From assembly GCF_900142075.1 (NCBI RefSeq), contig NZ_FQZO01000003.1, positions 1 to 64,000 of the forward strand: 64,000 nt of DNA, written 5' to 3'. The notes beneath the pieces were generated by a model. The model saw only the letters and a list, made by a program, of their open reading frames with translations. It made no database searches and had not been told where the DNA came from. Source of the stretch: Clostridium amylolyticum. GTDB lineage: Bacteria; Bacillota; Clostridia; Clostridiales; Clostridiaceae. The translations under genes and the position numbers were made by a program. Position 1 is the stretch's first letter. Every line of letters begins with the position of its first letter. Positions 8,065 to 17,377 of this stretch are shown here, one piece after another.

Positions 8065-11000
8065 TTGAGAATTAAGAAAAAGTTGTGTAGTATTGCAATG
8101 GCGATAACATTAGTATCGTCCATTGTAGTTTCACCTGCAATAAAAACAAGTGCAGCTGAAACTAGGTATGGAGTAGTGAGAGAAGCCAGTGGTAATATTA
8201 ACGTTTCAGGATTACAAGCTAATATAACATTTCCAGACTACTTAAATTATGTAGACGATACATTGATAGTAAACAATATGTATACGTTTAAAGGATATAA
8301 GGGACAAGGAAAATTATATGTAACATGTAGTGATGGCTTACAAAGTGTGAGAGTTTTAATTAATGGTAAGGAAATAGATGTTACGGAAGCGTGTAAAAAC
8401 AATGGAAAGACTTATGAAATAGATTTTTCAGATGTTTCAGCAAATGATAGAAATACTATTCAAGTAACAAACTTTGCTCCTGAAACAGGTAAAGTTAATA
8501 TAAAAATACCATACCCAGAAGTAGTAAAAGGTAGTGCTGAATCTGTAGGAATGGATAAAAATACTTTAGATTTCATTGATACTTTAATTAATAATGATGT
8601 TAAGTATGGATTCACAAGTGCTCAATTAGCAGTTATCAAAGATGGTGTTATGGTTAAAAACAGTGCTTACGGTAATGTAAACTCTTATAACCAAGATGGA
8701 ACTCCAAAAACAGACTCAGCAAAGGTTACCACCGAAACACTTTATGATCTTGCTTCAAATACAAAGATGTATTCAACAAACTACGCTATTCAAAAGCTAG
8801 TTAGCGATGGGAAAATTAATATATCTGATAAGATAACTAAATTCTTCCCCCAATTTGCTGATGGAGAAAATGATCGTATAAAGGGTAAGTCTACTTTAAC
8901 GATACAACATTTGTTAGAGCATCAAGGAGGCTTTCCAGCTGGTCCACAATATTATAACAAAAAATTTAATCAAGAGACTCAAAAGCCAGATCCAAATGTG
9001 GACAACCCATTATACTCACAAGATAAAGCAACAACATTAGAAATGGTTTTAAAAACACCTTTACAATATGAACCTGGAACAAAGACAGTTTACTCAGATG
9101 TAGATTACATGCTCTTAGGATTCATTGTTGAAAAGGTAACCGGGATGCCTTTAGATACTTATGTAGAAAATACCTTCTATAAGCCATTAGGATTAAACAA
9201 TATAGTTTTTAATCCATTACAAAAAGGATTTAACAAAGATAATATAGCAGCAACCGAATTAAACGGAAACACAAGAGATGGAGCTGTAAGTTTTGAAAAT
9301 ATTCGCGATTATACACTTCAAGGTGAAGTACATGACGAAAAAGCTTTTTACTCAATGAATGGAGTTGCAGGACATGCAGGATTGTTTGCAAATGCTTCTG
9401 ACCTAGCTAAACTAGCTCAAGTTATGTTAAATGACGGTGGATATGGTAACAATAAATTCTTTTCTAAGAATACTATAGAAGAATTTACAAAGAGAAAATC
9501 TTCTAGTCCAACTTGGGGATTAGGCTGGTGGAGAGAAGGACATAACGGGAGAGTATGGTACTTTGGAACACAATCTTCAAGTAACACTTATGGCCATCAA
9601 GGGTGGACAGGCACCTTAACAGTCATAGATCCTGAAAGTGACTTAGTAGTTGTTTTATTAACAAATAAAATTAACTCACCGGTTATTGATAATACTATAA
9701 ATTCAAATATGTTCTTAGGAAATAAATTCACTACAGCAACTCTTGGTACAATATCAACACTTATATATGAATCTATGGAGCATGGTAATAAAGAAGCGAT
9801 AGATGCTAACCTTGCAACTATGGTAACTGAAAAATTAAAGCTTTATAATCCTTCAAACTATCAAGGAGAAGCGGTTTTAAAGGCTGCATATTCTGTAGCT
9901 GATACAATGGTTACAAGAGCAGAAGAACGTAAGGTTAAATCTACTGTTGATTATGCTAATACAGCTATAGAAGAAATAAACAAAGTTGATGCAGATAAAA
10001 CTGTTATTAATGAATTAAAAGCTAGAGTATCTAATATAGCAGTTGGTGAGGAAGCCAAAAGGGATTTGTCTAAGATTTCTTCATCAAAACTATCTGAAGT
10101 TCCAAATGCAGATTGGCAAGCAGATATAGCTTTCCCAGACTATTTAAATTATGTAGATGATACATTAATAGTAAATAACATGTATACATTTACTAGCTAT
10201 CAAAACCAAGGAAAACTATATATTAATGCTAAACCTGGTGTAACATCTGCAAGAATATTTATAAATGGATTTGAGATGGACACAACTGAAATTTGTAAAA
10301 ATCCAGGAACTAATTTTGTAGTTGATTACTCTAAAGTAGCTAAGAACGGAAGAAATACTATACAAGTTACAAATATAGAACCTAAAAATACTGCTATGAA
10401 AGCTGGTATATCTGTAAAGATTCCATATCCACAAGTTATGTCAGGCAGTGCTGAATCCTTAGGAATGAATGAGAAAACCTTAGATTTAATTGATACACTG
10501 ATCAATAATGATGTTAAATATGGATTCACCAGTGCCCAATTAGCAGTTATCAAAGATGGTGTTATGGTTAAGAATAGCGCATATGGTAATGTAAATTCTT
10601 ATAACCAAGATGGGACTCCAAAAATAGACTCACCAAAGGTTACCACTGAAACACTTTATGATATAGCTTCAAATACAAAGATGTATGCAACAAACTATGC
10701 TATTCAAAAGCTAGTTAGCGATGGAAAAATTAATATATCAGATAAGATAACTAAATTCTTCCCTCAATTTGCTGATGGAGAAAATGATCCAATAAAGGGT
10801 AAGACTGGTTTAACAATACAGCATTTATTAGAGCACCAAGGAGGCTTCCCAGCTGATCCACAATATCATAACAATAAATTTAATCAACAAACTCAAAAAC
10901 CAGATCCAAATGTGAACAATCCATTATATTCACAAGATAAGGCCGCTACAATAGAGATGATTTTAAAAACGCCCTTACAATATGCACCTGGAACAAAGAC

Positions 11001-13284
11001 AGTTTACTCAGATGTAGATTATATGCTTTTAGGACTTATTGTTGAAAAGGTAACAGGGATGAATTTAGATGCTTATGTAGAAAATACCTTCTATAAGCCA
11101 TTGGGATTAAACAATATAGTATACAATCCGTTACAAAAAGGATTTAGCAAAGATAATATAGCAGCCACTGAACTTAACGGAAACACAAGAGATGGAGCTA
11201 TAAGTTTTGAAAATATTCGTAAGTATACACTGCAAGGTGAGGTACATGACGAAAAAGCTTACTACTCAATGAATGGAGTTTCAGGACATGCAGGGTTATT
11301 TGCAAATGCTTCTGACCTAGCCAAATTAGCTCAAGTTATGCTAAATGACGGTGGGTATGGCAATAATAAATTCTTCTCTAAGAATACTATAGAAGAATTT
11401 ACAAAGAGAAAATCTTCTAGCCCAACATGGGGATTAGGCTGGTGGAGAGAGGGAGATAACGGCAGAGTATGGTATTTTGGAACACAATCTTCCAGTAACA
11501 CCTTTGGTCATCAAGGATGGACAGGCACATTAACAGTTATAGATCCAGAAAGTAACTTAGTAATTGTACTATTAACAAATAAAATTAACTCTCCGCTTAT
11601 CGATAATACTATAAATGCAAATATGTTCTTAGGAAATAAATTTACTACAGCAACCCTTGGTACAATACCAACCCTTGTTTATGAATCAATAATTCATAAC
11701 AATGATGATGCCATAGATGCCAATATGGCTCAAATGGTAGCTGAAAACTTTAAGTTATATGATTCTAATAGCTATGTAGGAAATGCTGTATTAAAATCTG
11801 TTTATTCTAAGATAGATACTCTTATTACAAGAGCAGAAGAAAGAAAGACTACTGATAATATAGCTTATGCAGAAAAAGCTTTAGCTAGGTTAAACGTTGA
11901 AAATCATCGTGAGCAAATAGTTAAATTCAATGAGAGAATTAAAAATATTGGAGGAACACCTGTTAAACTACCAGATTATAGTGCTGAAATTAAAGCTTTA
12001 AATGATACTATTAATAATTCTAAAGATATATTTGAAAAGGGACAAGATCTAGAAAAACACGTTCATTATCAAACAAGTACTTGGGATAAGTTTGTTAAAG
12101 CCTATAAAAATGCAGCCGCTATATTGGAAAAAGGAAATACAGCTAATAGCAAAGAGTTAACTACAACAGCTGAAGAGCTAATAGTAGCAAAGAAAGACTT
12201 AGTGAAATTAGATAAAACTAATTTAAATAAAGCCATTGAAGCTGCTAATGTTAAGGTTGAAGAAGGAATATTAGAAGGCTTAGATGAAAAAATTAAGAGT
12301 TCCTTTAACAATGCTTTAGAAGCTGCAAAGGCTGTTTATGACAATAAGGATGCAAGTGTTCAAGATATAACGAAAGCATATAACAATATTTTAATACAAT
12401 ACAAGGAATTAGGTATTCCAGTAGGAGATAAGAATAATTTATCTGACTTAGTAAATATGGCTGAAGATATTAACTTAGATAGATTCTTAAACAAGGGTCA
12501 AGATGAGTTCAAGAATGCTTTGAAAGCAGCTAAAGACATATTAGCAGTAGAAGATACCTCAGAAATAGATGTTTATAAGGCTTATGAAGCGCTATATAAC
12601 TCAATGATGAATTTAAAGTTAAAAGCAGATAAGGTTGAATTATGTAAGGCCATTACTGATGCTGAAAAAGTTAACTTAAGCCTATATACTGAAAATAGTA
12701 AAGCAAAGCTATTAACAGCAATGGAAGCAGCTAAGGTAGTAAAAGAAAATTCAGAAGCTGCACAAGTAGAGGTAGATAATGCTTTAGAAAATCTAAATAA
12801 TGCAGTAAAAGCTTTAGTAAAAGCAGCTGACAAGAGTGATCTTGAAGAGATAATAAAGAAAGCAGATGCCGTGGATACAAATAAATATAAGGTTGAAACC
12901 GTAGAAGCATTTAGCAAGGCTCTAAAGGAAGCTAAAAATATTATGGCAAATAAGAATATTTCAACCGATGAACAAGAACTTGTAAAAACAGCTTATAAGA
13001 ACTTAAGAGTTGCTATGGAAGGCCTTCAGTTAAAAGGTACATCCAATGGAAATGCTGGAAATGGCTCAGTTAACCAAGAGGATAATAAAAAGGATCAAGA
13101 GGATTCAACTACAAATAATAATAACAGCAATAACAACAATACAAATAATGATTCTGTAACTGGTAAGGAAGATCCTAACCTGCCAAAGACTGGAGGGAAT
13201 TCACCAGTAATATATGTAGTTATTGGTATTATGAGTATGGCTATTGGTTCTGTTATCTTCAAAAAAAGAAATATAGCTAAATAA
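8065..13284 (+). CDS. Wall-anchored protein with two tandem beta-lactamase-family serine hydrolase domains
   Basis: This protein of about 1739 residues is exported and sortase-anchored. It starts with a signal peptide ending near TSAAET. Two copies follow of a unit consisting of a small beta-rich domain (FPDYLNYVDDTLIVNNMYTF) and a beta-lactamase/PBP4*-like catalytic domain. Each has the SxxK motif SNTK (S231 and S869), a YSD segment in the YxN position and an HQG triad (H511 and H1149). Helical FIVAR-type repeats fill about 1320-1680. Next come an Asn-rich linker, LPKTG near residue 1706, a membrane helix and a basic tail. TTG at 8065 is preferred to GTG at 8056 because GGTGAT lies four bases before it. 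The likely role is cleavage of peptidoglycan stem peptides or D-amino-acyl esters; true beta-lactamase activity is unproven. Confidence 0.85.
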   Translation: MRIKKKLCSIAMAITLVSSIVVSPAIKTSAAETRYGVVREASGNINVSGLQANITFPDYLNYVDDTLIVNNMYTFKGYKGQGKLYVTCSDGLQSVRVLINGKEIDVTEACKNNGKTYEIDFSDVSANDRNTIQVTNFAPETGKVNIKIPYPEVVKGSAESVGMDKNTLDFIDTLINNDVKYGFTSAQLAVIKDGVMVKNSAYGNVNSYNQDGTPKTDSAKVTTETLYDLASNTKMYSTNYAIQKLVSDGKINISDKITKFFPQFADGENDRIKGKSTLTIQHLLEHQGGFPAGPQYYNKKFNQETQKPDPNVDNPLYSQDKATTLEMVLKTPLQYEPGTKTVYSDVDYMLLGFIVEKVTGMPLDTYVENTFYKPLGLNNIVFNPLQKGFNKDNIAATELNGNTRDGAVSFENIRDYTLQGEVHDEKAFYSMNGVAGHAGLFANASDLAKLAQVMLNDGGYGNNKFFSKNTIEEFTKRKSSSPTWGLGWWREGHNGRVWYFGTQSSSNTYGHQGWTGTLTVIDPESDLVVVLLTNKINSPVIDNTINSNMFLGNKFTTATLGTISTLIYESMEHGNKEAIDANLATMVTEKLKLYNPSNYQGEAVLKAAYSVADTMVTRAEERKVKSTVDYANTAIEEINKVDADKTVINELKARVSNIAVGEEAKRDLSKISSSKLSEVPNADWQADIAFPDYLNYVDDTLIVNNMYTFTSYQNQGKLYINAKPGVTSARIFINGFEMDTTEICKNPGTNFVVDYSKVAKNGRNTIQVTNIEPKNTAMKAGISVKIPYPQVMSGSAESLGMNEKTLDLIDTLINNDVKYGFTSAQLAVIKDGVMVKNSAYGNVNSYNQDGTPKIDSPKVTTETLYDIASNTKMYATNYAIQKLVSDGKINISDKITKFFPQFADGENDPIKGKTGLTIQHLLEHQGGFPADPQYHNNKFNQQTQKPDPNVNNPLYSQDKAATIEMILKTPLQYAPGTKTVYSDVDYMLLGLIVEKVTGMNLDAYVENTFYKPLGLNNIVYNPLQKGFSKDNIAATELNGNTRDGAISFENIRKYTLQGEVHDEKAYYSMNGVSGHAGLFANASDLAKLAQVMLNDGGYGNNKFFSKNTIEEFTKRKSSSPTWGLGWWREGDNGRVWYFGTQSSSNTFGHQGWTGTLTVIDPESNLVIVLLTNKINSPLIDNTINANMFLGNKFTTATLGTIPTLVYESIIHNNDDAIDANMAQMVAENFKLYDSNSYVGNAVLKSVYSKIDTLITRAEERKTTDNIAYAEKALARLNVENHREQIVKFNERIKNIGGTPVKLPDYSAEIKALNDTINNSKDIFEKGQDLEKHVHYQTSTWDKFVKAYKNAAAILEKGNTANSKELTTTAEELIVAKKDLVKLDKTNLNKAIEAANVKVEEGILEGLDEKIKSSFNNALEAAKAVYDNKDASVQDITKAYNNILIQYKELGIPVGDKNNLSDLVNMAEDINLDRFLNKGQDEFKNALKAAKDILAVEDTSEIDVYKAYEALYNSMMNLKLKADKVELCKAITDAEKVNLSLYTENSKAKLLTAMEAAKVVKENSEAAQVEVDNALENLNNAVKALVKAADKSDLEEIIKKADAVDTNKYKVETVEAFSKALKEAKNIMANKNISTDEQELVKTAYKNLRVAMEGLQLKGTSNGNAGNGSVNQEDNKKDQEDSTTNNNNSNNNNTNNDSVTGKEDPNLPKTGGNSPVIYVVIGIMSMAIGSVIFKKRNIAK

Positions 13285-13303
13285 AATAAATAAGCTAAAT
13301 TAT

Positions 13304-13468
13304 ATAAGCACTATAGAAAACTCTCTGTTTTCAGAACTTTGTGAACTTACTGCAAGATATTCCCCTTATGAAGAGGATTGGGCAATTAAAAAGGTTTATG
13401 TGGATAAAGAACAGATGAGGAATATGGCTAATGATGTTTATAGTAAGATTAAGAGAAATGAGAACTAG
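13304..13468 (+). pseudogene. C-terminal fragment of an unidentified protein
   Basis: An open frame of 54 codons without a start ends at TAG 13466-13468. It encodes a soluble, charged C-terminus including ELTARYSPYEEDWAIKKVYV. Its composition looks like real coding sequence, but the family is not recognised. No ribosome site or start codon is nearby, so it is probably the tail of a deleted gene. Confidence 0.4.
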
Positions 13469-13510
13469 AAGTAACTTAAAAATTTGTTATTGACATTTTA
13501 ATGTGATGTC

Positions 13511-13548
13511 TAATTTAATCTAATTTAATCTAATTTAATCTAATTTAA
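13511..13548. repeat. 10-bp tandem repeat
   Basis: TAATTTAATC is repeated three times exactly, then a fourth partial unit TAATTTAA. It lies between a coding scrap and a terminator-like hairpin. Confidence 0.9.
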
Positions 13549-13552
13549 GTAA

Positions 13553-13600
13553 ATGGAATAGGAGAAATTTACATTTAAATTTCTATCCTACTCCATTTTT
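13553..13600. terminator. Terminator-like repeat, copy 1
   Basis: ATGGAATAGGAGAAATTT pairs imperfectly with AAATTTCTATCCTACTCCAT and ends in TTTTT. The hairpin and about 65 bp of following DNA (CATAGGATAATATTTA and onward) are shared with 59293-59408, so this is a dispersed repeat. Confidence 0.65.
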
Positions 13601-13661
13601 CATAGGATAATATTTAGATTAATTTTAAATCATATTAGTAAATATTAAGCATATTCATTAT

Positions 13662-13711
13662 TCTTAGAAATGCTCAAGATGACATTATTGTAATACTAGA
13701 TTCCAATGGAT
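13662..13711 (+). pseudogene. Short relic of an RHS core
   Basis: TTAGAAATGCTCAAGATGAC followed by ATACTAGATTCCAATGGA closely matches the RHS-core DNA near 57430-57477 (the RNVQDDIIGILDSNG region). About 50 bp survive. It shows that RHS sequence once lay or was copied here, 31 kb from the present RHS island. Confidence 0.65.
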
Positions 13712-13823
13712 GTTAAGTAGCTATGCTATTTTAAAGTTAGGACTTAATTGAAAAATATGTTACTATAAAGACTATACATAATATAGAGTTCTAAATTTAG
13801 ATTTTAAAATAGAGGGAAGTTTA

Positions 13824-15256
13824 ATGAAAAAAACGGCTTTTATTTTGATGCTTATCTTATAGCTTTAACGGTGCCTGTGGTGATATTCGGATTTATTGGT
13901 GCTGGTATATCCACCGGCTATATTCCAATGTACAGCAATATAACTAAAGATTTTGGTGAGGAAGAAGCCTATAGATTTACCAATAATTTAATTAATACTT
14001 TACTTATCTTATGTACTATTCTCATAATTTTGGGGCTTATTTTCACTAAACCTTTAGTTAAGCTTTTCGCTTCAGGATTTACAGGAGAAACCCTAACCTT
14101 AGCAGTAAATTTTACTAGGATAAGCTTCGTAGGCATATACTTCACTACTATTATTTTAATATTTACAGCCTTCCTGCAAATAAAAAACAATTATTATATT
14201 CCAGCGTTAATTGCATTTCCAGCGAATTTAATTATTATTATTTCAATATTTCTTAGCAAAAGTGCGAACATTACAATATTGGTTATTGGTACTTTAATAG
14301 CTTCTGCTATTCAATTGTTGCTTATTATACCTTCTGTTAGGAAAGAAGGATATAAGTATAAATTCTTATTAGACATAAAAGACAAACATATAAAGACCAT
14401 GGTATATATTGCATCTCCAGTAATAATAGGAGTTTCAGTGAATCAAATAAATACTTTAGTGGATAGAACCATGGGTTCTAGGCTAGCTGAAGGCGGCATA
14501 TCCGCTTTAAATTACGCAACCATGATAAATGGCTTTGTTTATGGAATTTTTGTAGTATCCATTTCTACAGTTATGTACCCCATGATCTCTAAAATGGCTT
14601 CTGAAAATAATATCATAGGGCTTAAGAAAGCTATCTTGGATTCAATGGGGGCCATAAACCTCTTGGTTATTCCGGCCACTGTAGGAGCTATGATATTTGC
14701 AGAACCTATAGTAAGATTATTATTTGGAAGAGGTGCCTTTAATGTTAATGCTATAGCTATGACCTCACAAGGCTTATTCTTTTATTCTATAGGCATGGTG
14801 GCCTATGGAATGAGAGAGGTTGTTTCCCGTACCTTTTATGCACTACAAGATACAAAGACACCTATGATAAATGGAACTATAGCTATGGTAATTAACGTAG
14901 CTTTAAATATATTGTTATCCAAAGTATTAGGCATAGGTGGTCTTGCTTTAGCCACCAGCATATCTTCTATAATATGCACAGGTTTGGTATTTATTAGCCT
15001 TAGAAAAAAGATAGGTGCCTTTGGCATGATGGGACTAATTATATCCTCTGGTAAAATGCTGATTTCTTCATTGATTATGGCGGTTATAGCTAGGTTTACA
15101 TATAGCTTGTTACTTAATCATATAAGCGCTAATCTTTCCTTAATATTTGCTACTATTACAGGAGCATCGGTTTATTTTATATTAGTTTATCTTATGAAAG
15201 TTAAGGATGTAGAGGTAATAGTAAGAGTGTTAAAGGGGAAAATCCTTAAATGGTAG
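13824..15256 (+). pseudogene. murJ: MurJ/MviN-family lipid II flippase, N-terminal deletion with frameshift
   Basis: The gene starts with a good AGAGGGAAGT site and ATG encoding MKKTAFILML, the usual MurJ N-terminus. It then reaches TAG after twelve codons. In another frame the sequence resumes at DAYLIALTVPVVIFGFIGAG, which in intact MurJ comes about 30 residues later. A deletion therefore removed helix 1 and shifted the frame. The rest (461 codons if read from GTG 13871) is intact and shows typical MurJ features, such as GAGISTGYIPMYS and the RTFYALQDTKTP loop. No ribosome site precedes GTG 13871. A headless protein might be made, but function is doubtful and an essential MurJ must be encoded elsewhere. 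Confidence 0.82.
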
Positions 15257-15283
15257 ACATATGAGTTATAACTTATTTAAAAT

Positions 15284-15330
15284 AAGGTAAGAAGTAAGAG
15301 CTTTATCCTTCACTCTTACTTCTTACCTTT
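15284..15330. terminator. Bidirectional terminator from GTAAGAAGTAAGAG repeat
   Basis: A perfect 17-bp inverted repeat (AAGGTAAGAAGTAAGAG and its complement) surrounds a 13-base loop between the convergent murJ relic and amidohydrolase gene. Its arms are built from the same GTAAGAG/GTAAGAAG units as the arrays near 26955 and 34361. Confidence 0.75.
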
Positions 15331-15336
15331 TACATC

Positions 15337-16887
15337 TTACCTATATACTATTTTACCTCCCACCAAAGTAAGGCAAACCTTAATATCTCTTATTTTTTCT
15401 ATAGGAGTATTAAATACATCTCCATCAAGAACCGCTATATCTGCTAGTTTTCCTGGTTCTAAGGTGCCTAGCATATCCTCATGATAAAGGTTATATTGGC
15501 CGCCTTTAGTCCATGCTGTTAATAACTCAGAAATGGTTAAGGTGTTTTCCTTATTAAAGGGTTGTCCCCCTTCTGGGAATAAGGCGCCACAGGCGTGGTA
15601 TATTGATTCTGGGATGTTGGGAATGGTTAAGGGAAGGTCTGTACCACAGGAAATAAGTACACCGCTGTCAGCCATTTTACGACGATTCCAGTAGTATCTG
15701 CCTCGTTCCATACCTATTTTTTCTTCAATCATAGATAGCTTGCTATTTCTATTAGCAATGGACATGATTTGTGGGTAGATTTCTGCAATAACGCCCATTC
15801 TGCCCATGCGCTCCAAGTCTGCAGGATCAGAAAATTCTATGTCAGTAATAGAATGTCTATTTACTAATTTTCCGTCCTTATGCTGGCACTTCTCATATAT
15901 ATCCAGTACCTTACTAATAGCAGCATCACCTTGAGCATGTAAAGAGAAACGGAATCCCTTAGCATCAGCAGCAAGGGTTTCTTCTTCAATCATTTCATAG
16001 TCTATATCCTGAGCACAGTATAGATTTTTGTCACAGCTGTAAGGCTCTTTTAAGTGACCGCAAAGCTCAGAAATGGAGCCATCGGTCATGCGGTTGTAGC
16101 CGGAAAATTCAAGGAATTTACCCTTAAAGCGCTGACGCATCTTTTCCCCAAAGTCTAAATTCATATTTGCTGCTACAGGCTGTGACATAAAGGACACACG
16201 CAAAGTAAGTTCTTTATTCTTTTCTAACTCTTCAAGCACATCTGTAAAACCATAGAAATCATCAAAGCCCATTTCTTTAACAGCAGTTATCCCTCTTTTA
16301 TTCAGCATGGACATATATTTCTTAAATTCCTGGGAAATAAAATCTTTATTGCTTAAAATTTCAGGAAGCAGCCTCCAATAGGCTTCAGGATAGCAAGTAT
16401 CAGGGGTGAAATTATATTTTTTTATAGCAGCTGAATTCATAGCACAGGTTTCATTGCCTTTTGCAAATAAAACTACTGGACGCTGAGGAAAAGCTTCATC
16501 TAGCATCTCCTTGGTTAATGACTTTATAATTTTGTTATCCAAGCCATGGGCTAAAAGAGTATCATCAGTTTTTAAAGTTTTAGCATAATCCTTGGTTAAT
16601 TTGATAATATCATCAGCAGCTTTTGCGTTAGATAAGTCCATACCTACAAAATTTAGAACATAACCTGTGAAAAAACAATGTACATCCACAAAGCCTGGAC
16701 ATACAACTTTATCCCCTAATTCTAGAATTTTGGTGTTGACGTCGATATAATCACTAATATTATTTTCTGTATCTACAGCAATAATTTTGTCCTTTTTGAT
16801 AGCTACAAAACCCTTCATAGGTAATGAGGTGGTTGCAGTAAAAATGTTATTGCTTTTAAGTAAAAGCTCAGCTTTATCATTGCTCAT
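15337..16887 (-). CDS. Metal-dependent amidohydrolase, YtcJ-like
   Basis: This 516-residue amidohydrolase is transcribed away from the fructoselysine operon. The start is the ATG at 16887 (MSNDKAELLL), because AAGGAGG lies just upstream; a longer frame to 16944 lacks such a site. It shows an N-terminal beta-sandwich strand set, CPGFVDVHCFFTG (where family members have a metal-binding HxH-like segment), SLHAQGD, RHSITDIEF and SCGTDLPL near the end. A C-terminal GTLEPGKLADIAVLDGD follows, as in YtcJ-like exoenzymes. In VDVHCF the second His of HxH is replaced, so metal coordination may differ. It may release acyl or amide groups from glycated amino acids, judging only by its neighbours. Confidence 0.82.
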   Translation of the reverse strand: MSNDKAELLLKSNNIFTATTSLPMKGFVAIKKDKIIAVDTENNISDYIDVNTKILELGDKVVCPGFVDVHCFFTGYVLNFVGMDLSNAKAADDIIKLTKDYAKTLKTDDTLLAHGLDNKIIKSLTKEMLDEAFPQRPVVLFAKGNETCAMNSAAIKKYNFTPDTCYPEAYWRLLPEILSNKDFISQEFKKYMSMLNKRGITAVKEMGFDDFYGFTDVLEELEKNKELTLRVSFMSQPVAANMNLDFGEKMRQRFKGKFLEFSGYNRMTDGSISELCGHLKEPYSCDKNLYCAQDIDYEMIEEETLAADAKGFRFSLHAQGDAAISKVLDIYEKCQHKDGKLVNRHSITDIEFSDPADLERMGRMGVIAEIYPQIMSIANRNSKLSMIEEKIGMERGRYYWNRRKMADSGVLISCGTDLPLTIPNIPESIYHACGALFPEGGQPFNKENTLTISELLTAWTKGGQYNLYHEDMLGTLEPGKLADIAVLDGDVFNTPIEKIRDIKVCLTLVGGKIVYR

Positions 16888-17377
16888 AATAAAATCCTCC
16901 TTAGGTAAACTTGGCGATGATAAAGAGTTGAATATAATTATCAATTTTTGATGTATAGTTTAAATATATAAAGTGGTTATAAAATATATAAACATTATCT
17001 AGATGATATGTGAATAAAACTATTGTATTTTCACTATATTAATCTATAGTTTATTTTTATAAATAGAAAGTGGCTGATAAAGATTAAGTTTTCTATGTTA
17101 AGTATATAATTTTAAAACCTTATAAGTCAACATTGGTATAAAAAATATTATAACATATTTAATTTATATAGAAAAAAGGAGATTTTGTCTATGTTTAATA
17201 AGAATAATGGAGAATATAAATAAAAATTATGTATTTTTGGCTTATTGACGGGTGCTTTAAGGAGTGCTATATTAAAAACATAGAAAGTGGTTACAAAAAC
17301 ATGCGAACACATATAGTTTGAATATTGCGATGTAAAGAGTTGAAAGTGTATTAAATTTTAAGGAAGGAAGTTTTTAT
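16888..17377. promoter_or_regulatory. Divergent control region of amidohydrolase and frl operon
   Basis: Three short motifs occur at both ends of this region: TAAAGAGTTGAA (16921-16932 and 17332-17343), TATAGTTTRAATAT (16954 and 17312) and AAAGTGGTTAYAAAA (16970-16984 and 17284-17298). They probably include operators shared by the two divergent transcripts, perhaps for the GntR regulators downstream, or else reflect a duplicated leader. The middle contains a decayed coding scrap. Confidence 0.5.
17191..17283 (+). pseudogene. Decayed start of a possible membrane-protein gene
   Basis: A strong ribosome site AAAAGGAG precedes ATG 17191. The frame reads MFNKNNGEYK, then a stop at 17221. It continues in frame as KLCIFGLLTGALRSAILKT to TAG 17281-17283, which resembles the first helix of a transporter. 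It could instead be a 10-codon leader peptide. It is not functional as a transporter. Confidence 0.35.

Larger units (their letters stand above)
13285..13823. other. Intergenic region of gene scraps and repeats
   Basis: No intact gene is present. In order it holds a reading-frame scrap (13304-13468), a 10-bp tandem repeat (13511-13548), a terminator-like repeat (13553-13600) and a short RHS-core relic (13662-13711). Confidence 0.6.

Noticed and set aside
8228..11850. Assembly duplication of the serine-hydrolase unit
   Set aside because: The two copies differ at many positions, including amino acid changes, and are followed by different sequences, so the duplication is real and not recent.
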